From an uncultured Collinsella sp. (lineage in GTDB: Bacteria > Actinomycetota > Coriobacteriia > Coriobacteriales > Coriobacteriaceae), in NCBI GenBank assembly GCA_900545615.1, contig UQZM01000066.1, forward strand, positions 1 to 9,590: a DNA stretch of 9,590 nucleotides, given 5' to 3'. The notes beneath the pieces were generated by a model. It did not search any database. It had not been told where the DNA came from and was given only the letters and a program-made list of their open reading frames with translations. This document shows, piece after piece, positions 1-7,077 of the stretch. Within the stretch, counting starts at the first letter, position 1. Each line of letters starts with the position of its first letter. Made by a program: the position numbers and the translations under genes.

Positions 1-262
1 GACTTGCAGCGACGGACCTCAGGACACTCTTACACCACGTCTGCGCGCGCGACCCCAAACAAGGCGATTATGCTGCTCTAGACCGGAAAATCGCTGCTAC
101 TAATTTGGTGACAGTACTCATATTTGGCCTTTTTTGACCACTGCCCCTTGGTCCAGGACAAAACGGGCTGCTCGAATCATGGGGCTGGTCCATTTTCGAC
201 TATCCTCAGCTTGCCAGTCCGAAAATGGACCAGCCGCATGATTGAACCTTTATTTCAACTTT
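1..262. other. Gene-free region upstream of the nad operon
   Basis: No reading frame here has a convincing start, length or protein-like composition. The stretch is more AT-rich than the neighbouring genes and has T- and A-runs around 127-135. Its right part is occupied by a long imperfect inverted repeat described separately. On the - strand a 17-codon frame (121 down to 68, MSTVTKLVAAIFRSRAA) follows an AAAAAAGG stretch, but it is too short to call and is more likely part of a non-coding repeat. What lies to the left of the window is unknown, so this may also include the 3' flank of an upstream gene. Confidence 0.5.
175..243. repeat. Long imperfect inverted repeat (hairpin)
   Basis: The arms 175-198 and 220-243 pair over 24 positions with a single mismatch (G182/G236). 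The inner 16 bp, GGCTGGTCCATTTTCG at 183-198, is perfectly complementary to 220-235. The loop is 21 nt. Neither side is followed by a T-run, so a simple intrinsic terminator is unlikely. A mobile palindromic intergenic repeat or a structural boundary element is more likely. The pairing is seen directly; the function is inferred. Confidence 0.75.
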
Positions 263-306
263 ACACCTAGGTTTACAGCTGTCTTGTCAGCTGTAAACCT
301 AGGTGT
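263..306. promoter_or_regulatory. Putative NiaR operator (19-bp perfect palindrome)
   Basis: ACACCTAGGTTTACAGCTG (263-281) is repeated as its exact reverse complement at 288-306, separated by TCTTGT. The element lies just before a nad operon whose last gene is niaR, and its right half overlaps the best -35/-10 pair. That is the arrangement expected of a repressor site. NiaR (YrxA) is known to bind palindromic sites ahead of nadABC operons in Firmicutes and Thermotoga. Each outer edge also carries a TTTACA-like hexamer 12 bp from the inner TTTACA, suggesting two dimers could bind. The assignment to NiaR is inferred from context, not from a matched motif model. Confidence 0.65.
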
Positions 307-312
307 CATACT
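284..312 (+). promoter_or_regulatory. Probable promoter of the nadA operon
   Basis: TTGTCA (284-289, one mismatch to TTGACA) is followed after 17 nt by CATACT (307-312). The three bases before it are TGT, giving an extended -10 pattern. Transcription would start near 319-321, leaving a leader of about 28 nt before nadA. The -35 and most of the spacer lie inside the inverted repeat, so a bound repressor would exclude RNA polymerase. Confidence 0.55.
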
Positions 313-347
313 AAAGCCCCAAGATTCGCCAAAAGAGAGGGGCCTTG

Positions 348-1373
348 ATGGCACAGAGCGCGAACATGGATGCATCGGAGCTTGCACGCGATATCGCGGC
401 CGGCCTAGCATCGGCAACGACGGCAACGGAGCGCGCGGCACTGGTGCCCGCAGAGCTCGTCGAGGCCATTCAGCAACTAAAAACCCAACGTGACGCGGTG
501 ATCTTGGCGCACTACTATGTGGCGCCCGAGGTCCAAGCCGTTGCCGATTACGTCGGCGATAGCTTCTACCTGGCTAAGCTTGCCAAGAGCCTGCCTCAGC
601 AGACCATCGTGCTGTGCGGCGTGGAGTTTATGGGCGAGAGCGCCAAGCTGCTCAACCCCACCAAGACCGTGCTGCTGCCCGAGCCGGGCGCGGACTGCCC
701 CATGGCTCACATGGTCAAGCGCGAGACGGTCGACGCGGCGCGCGCCGAGTACGGTGACGACCTTGCCGTGGTCTGCTACGTCAACTCGACGGTCGAGATC
801 AAGAGCTGGAGCGACGTGTGCGTCACCAGCTCCAACGCCGTCAAGATCGTGTCCGAGCTACCGCAGCAACACGTCCTGTTCATCCCCGATCAAAACTTGG
901 GCCGCTTCGTAGCCGAGCAGGTGCCCCAAAAGCACGTCATCCTCAACAAGGGCTACTGCCCGCGTCACCACATCATCACCGTCGAGCAGATCGTTGACGC
1001 GCAGGAAGCGCATCCCGACGCGCTCGTACTGGCGCACCCCGAGTGCAAGGCCGACGTGCTGGCCGAGGCCGACTACATCGGCTCCACCGCCGGCATCATC
1101 AAGTATGCCGAGGAGTCGGACGCGAGCGAGTTCATCATCGTGACGGTCCGCGGCGTGCTCTACGAGCTCGAGCGCCGCTGCCAGGGCACCGGCAAAAAGT
1201 TCTATTTCCCCGCGGTGCAGCCCACCTGCGTCAACATGGATCTCATTACGCTCGAAAAGCTCGTGCGCTGCCTGGAGACGGGCGAGGGCGAGGTGCAGAT
1301 TGGCGTGTCGGACGAGGCAGCCGATCAGGCCAAGCTCACGCTCGACCGCATGCTCGAGTACGCGGCGCGCTAA
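348..1373 (+). CDS. nadA: Quinolinate synthase NadA
   Basis: This cytosolic enzyme condenses iminoaspartate from NadB with dihydroxyacetone phosphate to make quinolinate, the second step of de novo NAD synthesis, using an oxygen-sensitive [4Fe-4S] cluster. The 341-residue protein shows the three family cluster cysteines in context: C117 in GADCPMAH, C204 in GYCPRHH and C294 in PTCVNM. Other family motifs are LAHYY, VCYVNSTVEIKS, CVTSSNAVKIV, HPECKADV and DYIGSTAGIIKYA. Length is normal for the family, with about 45 residues before the conserved core. The ATG at 348 is preferred because GAGAGGGG lies 5 nt upstream; a TTG directly before it and an ATG at 366 are weaker choices. It is the first gene of the nad operon, behind the putative NiaR operator. 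Confidence 0.97.
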   Translation: MAQSANMDASELARDIAAGLASATTATERAALVPAELVEAIQQLKTQRDAVILAHYYVAPEVQAVADYVGDSFYLAKLAKSLPQQTIVLCGVEFMGESAKLLNPTKTVLLPEPGADCPMAHMVKRETVDAARAEYGDDLAVVCYVNSTVEIKSWSDVCVTSSNAVKIVSELPQQHVLFIPDQNLGRFVAEQVPQKHVILNKGYCPRHHIITVEQIVDAQEAHPDALVLAHPECKADVLAEADYIGSTAGIIKYAEESDASEFIIVTVRGVLYELERRCQGTGKKFYFPAVQPTCVNMDLITLEKLVRCLETGEGEVQIGVSDEAADQAKLTLDRMLEYAAR

Positions 1374-1377
1374 AACG

Positions 1378-1410
1378 ATGTGACATGAGGGGCAGTCCCT
1401 TATGCCACAT
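1378..1410 (+). repeat. Intercistronic hairpin between nadA and nadB (REP-like)
   Basis: The arms 1378-1391 and 1397-1410 pair over 14 positions with one A/C mismatch and one G-U pair, around a 5-nt loop GCAGT. It fills most of the 56-nt nadA-nadB gap and ends a few bases before the nadB ribosome binding site. There is no T-run, so it should not stop transcription fully. The GGGGCAGTCCC core resembles palindromic repetitive extragenic elements. That resemblance is an impression and needs copy counting in the genome. Confidence 0.6.
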
Positions 1411-1429
1411 TACAAGGGAGAGGATTCCT

Positions 1430-2806
1430 GTGGAAACCAAACAATACCCCGACATGGAGTGCGACGTCGTCATTGCCGGTTGCGGCGTGGCGGGCCTGTA
1501 CGCGGCCCTCAATCTGCCGACGAGTACGCGCGTGATCATGCTCTCCAAGGGCGCTGTCGACGAGTGTGATTCGATGCTCGCGCAGGGTGGCATCTGCGTG
1601 CTGCCCGAGGGCTCGGACTACGATGCCTTCTTTGAGGACACCATGCACGCCGGCCACTACGAGAACCGCCGCGAGAGCGTCGACATCATGATTCGTTCGA
1701 GCCGCTCGGTCATCAACGACCTGCTGGCCATGGGCGTGGATTTTGAGCGCAAGGCCGACGGCAGCCTCGACTTTACCCGCGAGGGCGCGCACAGCCGCCC
1801 GCGCATTGCCTTCCATGCCGACATTACGGGCAAGGAGATCACAACCAAGCTGCTCCAGGCCGTTCGCAAGCTGGACAACGTGCAGATTTTGGAGCACGTG
1901 GCCATGACCGACATTCTGACGGGCGTGCGTAGCGGCGCCGCGGTGTGCACCGGCGTCGTCGCCGTTCCCGTGGACGAGGACAACTCGGTTCGTCCCGCCG
2001 ACGAGCTGGCAAACGCCGCCGAGGGTGTGCATGCCGGCGAGCCGTTTAAGATCCATGCCCGCCACACGCTGTGGGCGACGGGCGGTATCGGCGGCGTATA
2101 CGACCATTCGACCAACTACCCGCAGCTCACCGGTGATGCCTGCTACATTGCTCAGGAGCATGGCATTAAGATGGAACACCTGGACTACGTGCAGATTCAC
2201 CCCACGGGTCTGTTCTCGCCGCAGCCGGGCCGCACCTTCCTGATCAGCGAGAGCTGCCGCGGCGAGGGCGCGATTTTGCTCAATGCCGCCGGCGAGCGCT
2301 TTACCGACGAGCTTCAGCCGCGCGATGTGGTCGCCGCCGCCATCCGCGAGCAGATGAAGCAGGACGGCATCGAGCACGAGTGGCTGAGCTTTGCCCCTGT
2401 CGAGCGCGATGTGGTGACCGGGCACTTTGCCAACATTCGCGCACGTTGCCTGGAGGACGGCCGCGACATCTTGGACGAGCCCATTCCCGTTACGCCCACG
2501 CAGCACTACTTTATGGGCGGCGTGTGGGTCGACAAGGACGGTCGCACCTCAATGCCCGAGCTCTACGCCGCGGGCGAGACGGCTTGCAATGGCGTTCACG
2601 GCAAGAACCGCCTTGCATCAAACAGCCTGCTCGAGGCGCTGGTCTGGGGTCGTCGCGCCGCGTGGTATATGCGTACCGGCGAGTCGCTGGCCGTGGAGCA
2701 GGCGGGCGATCCCGTGCTCGATGGCCGCCATCGCGCCCTGAGCGCCGACACCCTGGCAATCGATGATTTGGCCCGTGCCGCCGGCACGCAGGCCGCAGAG
2801 GAGTAG
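1430..2806 (+). CDS. nadB: L-aspartate oxidase NadB (short form)
   Basis: This flavoenzyme oxidises L-aspartate to iminoaspartate for NadA; in an anaerobe fumarate is the likely electron acceptor. The 458-residue protein has the FAD dinucleotide motif GCGVAG (17-22), SMLAQGGI, TREGAHSRPRIAFHAD, the catalytic-type H257 (HPTG), R298 (PRDVVAAA), H359 (HYFMGG) and R394 (KNRLASNSLLEA). Together these indicate a working fumarate reductase/aspartate oxidase active site. After the NRLASNS motif only about 60 residues remain, against roughly 150 in E. coli NadB (540 residues), so the C-terminal helical domain is missing. Clostridial short forms are similar. The GTG start has GAGAGG 6 nt upstream; the ATG at 1454 lacks such a site. 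The same frame stays open back into nadA, but that part is a shadow. nadC follows after 3 nt. Confidence 0.95.
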   Translation: METKQYPDMECDVVIAGCGVAGLYAALNLPTSTRVIMLSKGAVDECDSMLAQGGICVLPEGSDYDAFFEDTMHAGHYENRRESVDIMIRSSRSVINDLLAMGVDFERKADGSLDFTREGAHSRPRIAFHADITGKEITTKLLQAVRKLDNVQILEHVAMTDILTGVRSGAAVCTGVVAVPVDEDNSVRPADELANAAEGVHAGEPFKIHARHTLWATGGIGGVYDHSTNYPQLTGDACYIAQEHGIKMEHLDYVQIHPTGLFSPQPGRTFLISESCRGEGAILLNAAGERFTDELQPRDVVAAAIREQMKQDGIEHEWLSFAPVERDVVTGHFANIRARCLEDGRDILDEPIPVTPTQHYFMGGVWVDKDGRTSMPELYAAGETACNGVHGKNRLASNSLLEALVWGRRAAWYMRTGESLAVEQAGDPVLDGRHRALSADTLAIDDLARAAGTQAAEE

Positions 2807-2809
2807 ACC

Positions 2810-3670
2810 ATGAATCCCATTACCATGAAGCTCGTCGTCGATGATCTGATTCTGCAGGCTCTGCGTGAGGACATTACGTTTGAGGACGTGAGCACGGCGA
2901 GCGTGTGCCCCACGGCGCGTCCCGCCACGGTGGAGCTTATCGCCAAGGCCGATGGCATCATCGCGGGCCTCGATGTGTTCGCTCGCACCTTTGAGCTGCT
3001 GGATTCGCAGAGCTCGGTGCTGTTTGATGTTGCTGACGGTGACGAGGTACACGCCGGCGACCACGTGGGCCAGGTGCGCGGCGATGCGCGCGTGCTGCTT
3101 TCGGGCGAGCGCGTGGCGCTCAACTACCTGCAGCGCATGAGCAGTATCGCTACTTACACGCATCGGATGGCGGCTGCGCTCGAGGGCACCAAGACCGTGC
3201 TTGTCGACACACGCAAGACCACGCCGGGTATGCGCGTCTTCGAGAAGGCCGCGGTCGAGATCGGCGGCGGCAGCAACCACCGTTACAACCTGTCGACGGC
3301 CGTCATGCTCAAGGACAACCACATCGATGCCGCCGGTGGCGTGACACGTGCGATCGAGATGGCGCGCGCCCATGCATCGTTTACCGCGACGGTCGAGATC
3401 GAGTGCGAGAACCTGGACATGGTGCGCGAGGCCGTGGAGGCCGGCGCCGATATCATCATGTTCGACAACATGACCCACGACGACATGGCTGCCGCGATTG
3501 AGCTTATCGCCGGTCGCGCCAAGACCGAGTGCTCGGGCAACGTGGACGCCAACAACATTCGCGCCCTGGCTGACCTGGGCGTCGACTACATTAGTTCGGG
3601 CGCCCTGACGCACTCCGCGCCGATCCTCGACCTCTCGCTTAAGCACCTGCGTCTGCTGGACGGTAAATAA
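2810..3670 (+). CDS. nadC: Nicotinate-nucleotide pyrophosphorylase (quinolinate phosphoribosyltransferase) NadC
   Basis: It converts quinolinate and PRPP to nicotinate mononucleotide, CO2 and pyrophosphate, the entry into the shared NAD pathway. The 286-residue length is normal. Visible family motifs are LNYLQRMSSIATYTHRM, the substrate-binding DTRKTTPGMR (R135, K136), EIGGGSNHRYNLS, MLKDNHID (K168, H171), VEIECEN, IIMFDNM (D219) and YISSGALTHSAPILDLSL near the end, the usual alpha/beta-barrel order. The ATG is 3 nt after the nadB stop, with GAGGAG inside the nadB end as its ribosome binding site, and its stop shares one base with the niaR start. Translational coupling across nadB-nadC-niaR is likely. 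Confidence 0.97.
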   Translation: MNPITMKLVVDDLILQALREDITFEDVSTASVCPTARPATVELIAKADGIIAGLDVFARTFELLDSQSSVLFDVADGDEVHAGDHVGQVRGDARVLLSGERVALNYLQRMSSIATYTHRMAAALEGTKTVLVDTRKTTPGMRVFEKAAVEIGGGSNHRYNLSTAVMLKDNHIDAAGGVTRAIEMARAHASFTATVEIECENLDMVREAVEAGADIIMFDNMTHDDMAAAIELIAGRAKTECSGNVDANNIRALADLGVDYISSGALTHSAPILDLSLKHLRLLDGK

Positions 3671-4215
3671 TGGACGCCCGCGAGCGTCGCCGTGCCATCA
3701 TGGGCGTGCTCGAGGAAGCCAAGGAGCCCGTTTCGGGCAGCGCACTTGCCCGCGAGGTGGGTGTGAGCCGCCAGATTGTCGTGCAAGACATCGCTCTGCT
3801 GCGCGCCGACGGGCACGATATCGTGGCGACCAATCGCGGCTACGTGCTGCAGGAGGCCCCCAGCAGCCCCGCCGTGCCCACGCGCCTGGTCAAGGTTCGC
3901 CACGGCGTGGAGCAGGCAGGCGATGAGCTCACGAGTATCGTCGACGCCGGAGGCGCCGTGCTCAACGTGATCGTCAATCACCGCGTGTACGGTAAGATCA
4001 CAGCCGACCTGGACATCCGCAATCGTCGCGATGTTGAGCGCTACCTGCACGATATCGAGAGCGGCAAGAGCTTTCCATTACTAACGGTGACGAGCGGCTA
4101 TCACTTCCATCGCATTGCGGCAGAGGATGAGCAAACCCTCGACGAGATCGAGGCGATGCTCAAAGAGAAAGGCTACCTAGCAGACCTGATGCCCTACGAG
4201 GACGACTTATCGTAG
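3670..4215 (+). CDS. niaR: Niacin-responsive repressor NiaR (HTH plus 3H domain)
   Basis: This is a transcriptional repressor that senses nicotinic acid and shuts off NAD synthesis and niacin uptake genes. The 181-residue protein has an N-terminal winged-helix HTH (about 5-60, with GSALAREVGVSRQIVVQDIA as the HTH and RGYVL as the wing). A C-terminal 3H domain follows (about 70-175). Conserved metal-type ligands are visible as H78 and E86 (RHGVEQAGDE) and H145/H147 (SGYHFH), with a further H104 in NHRVYG. The spacing is as I recall it for the Thermotoga maritima homologue. The ATG overlaps the nadC stop by one base (TAATG); the ribosome binding site is weak, so coupling is expected. Being last in the operon behind a perfect palindrome, it probably represses its own transcription. 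Confidence 0.93.
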   Translation: MDARERRRAIMGVLEEAKEPVSGSALAREVGVSRQIVVQDIALLRADGHDIVATNRGYVLQEAPSSPAVPTRLVKVRHGVEQAGDELTSIVDAGGAVLNVIVNHRVYGKITADLDIRNRRDVERYLHDIESGKSFPLLTVTSGYHFHRIAAEDEQTLDEIEAMLKEKGYLADLMPYEDDLS

Positions 4216-4259
4216 CCGACGCTGCAAACGCCCCTAAGCGGCAATCTGACGTTCAATCG
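4215..4259 (+). repeat. Shared 3' element, copy 1 (after niaR)
   Basis: Aligned without gaps to 9513-9557 this segment is identical at 31 of 45 positions. It includes an 11-base block GCCGACGCTGC at the same end and a CAATyTGnCnTTCAA block at the same offset. It begins on the last base of the niaR stop and forms the 5' half of the long hairpin that follows. The second copy sits just after hspR. The relation is seen in the sequence; copy number in the genome cannot be judged here. Confidence 0.7.
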
Positions 4260-4324
4260 TCGGTCGCGTACCGAAGTACGCTTCCCTCCTCTTTCACGTC
4301 ACCTTGCTCGCTTAGGGGCGTTTT
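4226..4324 (+). terminator. Long branched terminator-like hairpin after niaR
   Basis: The outer stem is 15 bp perfect: AAACGCCCCTAAGCG (4226-4240) with 4309-4323. It continues with GCAA/TTGC (4241-4244, 4304-4307) past a one-base bulge, then TGACGT/ACGTCA (4247-4252, 4296-4301). At the tip is a 6-bp hairpin GCGTAC-CGAA-GTACGC (4266-4281). The 3' side ends in TTTT, most of it paired. Total length is about 98 nt, far longer than a normal intrinsic terminator, and the 3' loop holds a pyrimidine run with CCCTCCT. It probably ends the nad operon transcript, and could also be a stable RNA or repeat. Confidence 0.65.
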
Positions 4325-4351
4325 CGCTGACTTATGCTCAACCTGCGGCGT

Positions 4352-4360
4352 TGCTATAGT
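4352..4360 (+). promoter_or_regulatory. Extended -10-like motif facing the terminator
   Basis: TGCTATAGT gives a full TGn plus TATAGT (5 of 6 to TATAAT), but no good -35 lies 16-18 nt upstream (TTATGC at 17 nt). Transcription would start near 4367 and meet the terminator at about 4410, so it would make only a roughly 45-50 nt RNA. It may be fortuitous. Confidence 0.25.
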
Positions 4361-4374
4361 GGCTGCCTGTATAT

Positions 4375-4416
4375 AAAAAGGAGGCCTCCGCGGCGATGCG
4401 GAGGCCTCCTTTTTTT
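4375..4416. terminator. Bidirectional intrinsic terminator between niaR and the ferredoxin gene
   Basis: A 17-bp perfect stem (4375-4391 with 4398-4414) has a 6-nt loop GGCGAT. It is flanked by AAAAA on the left and TTTTTTT on the right, so it has a U-tract when read in either direction. It lies 38 bp beyond the stop of the - strand ferredoxin gene and 50 bp beyond the hairpin after niaR, ending the ferredoxin transcript and backing up the nad operon terminator. Confidence 0.9.
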
Positions 4417-4453
4417 GCACGGTGTACTTGTGAGTGTGCAAGTGGGGGAGTTG

Positions 4454-4639
4454 TTACTCCTCGACGATCTCGGTGATCGCGCCAGCGGGGCAAGCGTCCT
4501 GGCAAGCGCCACAGGCGACGCAGGAGTCCTCGTCAGCGACGGTGGCGACGTCCTGGAGCTCCAGAACGCCAGCGGGGCAGGTGTCGACGCAAACGCCACA
4601 AGCGATGCACTCGTCAGCATCAATTACGGGATGAGCCAT
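4454..4639 (-). CDS. 2[4Fe-4S] ferredoxin (clostridial type)
   Basis: This is a small soluble electron carrier, probably serving low-potential redox enzymes such as pyruvate:ferredoxin oxidoreductase or hydrogenase; no partner is encoded nearby. The 61-residue acidic protein carries two complete cluster motifs. They are C11-IA-C14-GV-C17-VDT-C21-P and C40-VA-C43-GA-C46-QDA-C50-P, the CxxCxxCxxxCP pattern of bacterial 2[4Fe-4S] ferredoxins. The start MAHPVIDADE is chosen because AGAGGAAA lies about 7 nt upstream and the length then fits the family; an upstream in-frame ATG at 4699 would add 20 residues unlike any ferredoxin and would overlap the promoter. It is transcribed alone, divergent from dnaK, with its own promoter and terminator. 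Confidence 0.95.
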   Translation of the reverse strand: MAHPVIDADECIACGVCVDTCPAGVLELQDVATVADEDSCVACGACQDACPAGAITEIVEE

Positions 4640-4700
4640 GGTAGTTTCCTCTCTGTTGACCGACGCTACAGACGATGCGCGCCGGTTTGATTCGGGCAAA

Positions 4701-4728
4701 AAGATACCACGGGAGCGACTGCTTGCAA
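4701..4728 (-). promoter_or_regulatory. Promoter of the ferredoxin gene
   Basis: Read on the - strand, TTGCAA (4728-4723) is followed after 16 nt by TATCTT (4706-4701) with TGG just before it, an extended -10. Transcription would start near 4694, leaving a leader of about 55 nt. Confidence 0.5.
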
Positions 4729-4863
4729 TACCCTCTGGCCGGCATCTTCATACCGTTCGCCGAGTATGCCAAGGTTTACTAAAAAACGTGCAGGTGGGGC
4801 CGTTGAGCTGCGTAAATGTTAGCTAAAGGTGACTCGTAATAATGAGCGATTGAGCGAACTTTT

Positions 4864-4909
4864 GGAAAGCGTGTCCCAGAATTGACGTCTAAAATGGGTC
4901 GCGCTTTCC
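4864..4909. repeat. Hairpin with a competing alternative stem upstream of dnaK
   Basis: GGAAAGCG (4864-4871) pairs with CGCTTTCC (4902-4909), and inside it CCCA (4875-4878) pairs with TGGG (4895-4898), around a 16-nt loop. The same TGGG is also the start of TGGGTCG (4895-4901), which can instead pair with CGACCCA (4943-4949). The two folds exclude each other. Neither is followed by a T-run. Whether this stretch is transcribed is unknown. Confidence 0.45.
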
Positions 4910-5040
4910 TCGGGGTCGTCCCAAGACCGCTCCGTGTGGCTCCGACCCAAACCTCAGCCATCTCTACATAGATCTCAATAGATTTGCCCAGAACTCAAAC
5001 AGTACGTCTACCTGCGCATTTGCGAACCTAAACTCTCGGC

Positions 5041-5103
5041 AATAAGAAATCTTATATGAATTGACTTAGATTTTGTATATTCCGGCCCATAAGGGGATAC
5101 ACT
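5041..5103 (+). promoter_or_regulatory. Probable dnaK promoter/operator region (not resolved)
   Basis: This is the most AT-rich block before the heat-shock operon. It contains TTGACT (5061-5066) and TATATT (5076-5081), but these are only 9 nt apart and cannot be a standard sigma-70 pair. Other candidates are TTATAT (5052-5057) with TATATT at 18 nt, or TTGTAT (5073-5078) with GATACA (5096-5101) at 17 nt. An inverted repeat AAATCT-N15-AGATTT (5047-5052, 5068-5073) brackets TTGACT and is the best operator-like feature. The exact start site cannot be set by eye. Confidence 0.4.
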
Positions 5104-5126
5104 ACATCCTGAAAGACAAGCCGAAA

Positions 5127-5154
5127 CACCGCTCGGCAGACCGCCGAGTCGGTG
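5127..5154 (+). other. Hairpin in the dnaK leader
   Basis: CACCGCTCGGC (5127-5137) pairs with 5143-5154 over 11 bp with one bulged T (5149) and a 5-nt loop. It ends about 10 nt before the AGAGAGAGGG ribosome binding site and does not cover it. It may therefore stabilise the mRNA 5' end rather than act as a thermometer. Confidence 0.6.
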
Positions 5155-5182
5155 CAAACGCACAAGAGAGAGGGAATTTCTA

Positions 5183-7075
<1,893 letters not shown>

Positions 7076-7077
7076 TC

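Larger units (their letters stand above)
4640..5182. other. Intergenic region between the ferredoxin gene and dnaK
   Basis: This 543-bp stretch has no credible gene. It holds the - strand ferredoxin promoter at its left end and a tandem TGAGCGAT-TGAGCGAA (4843-4858). Competing inverted repeats lie at 4864-4949, two CTCAA motifs 20 bp apart (4974 and 4994), an AT-rich block (5041-5081) and a leader hairpin just before dnaK. A 60-codon - strand frame (4961 to 4779, ending RPHLHVF) has no ribosome binding site that I can see and no recognisable family. No HAIR (CTTGAGT-N7-ACTCAAG) or CIRCE motif was found by eye. Confidence 0.6.

Noticed and set aside
68..121. 17-codon - strand peptide MSTVTKLVAAIFRSRAA
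   Set aside because: It is too short to support without expression or conservation data, and it sits in a region that looks like a non-coding repeat.
1043..1429. Upstream extension of nadB into nadA
   Set aside because: The frame stays open, but its Arg/His-rich translation is the nadA sequence read out of frame. The GTG at 1430 has a proper ribosome binding site, and the FAD motif follows at residue 17.
1400..2506. 368-codon - strand frame opposite nadB
   Set aside because: It lies fully within nadB, with composition expected from the complement of GC-rich codons and no family motif.
4895..4949. Possible tRNA (GGGTCG...CGACCC acceptor-like ends)
   Set aside because: At about 55 nt it is too short, and no T-loop or anticodon arm can be drawn.
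4779..4961. 60-codon - strand frame in the gap before dnaK
   Set aside because: I see no ribosome binding site or known family, and it overlaps the inverted repeats; it is more likely non-coding or repeat-derived.
5061..5081. TTGACT with TATATT as a dnaK promoter
   Set aside because: The spacing of 9 nt is incompatible with a normal sigma-70 promoter, so the two were not called as a pair.
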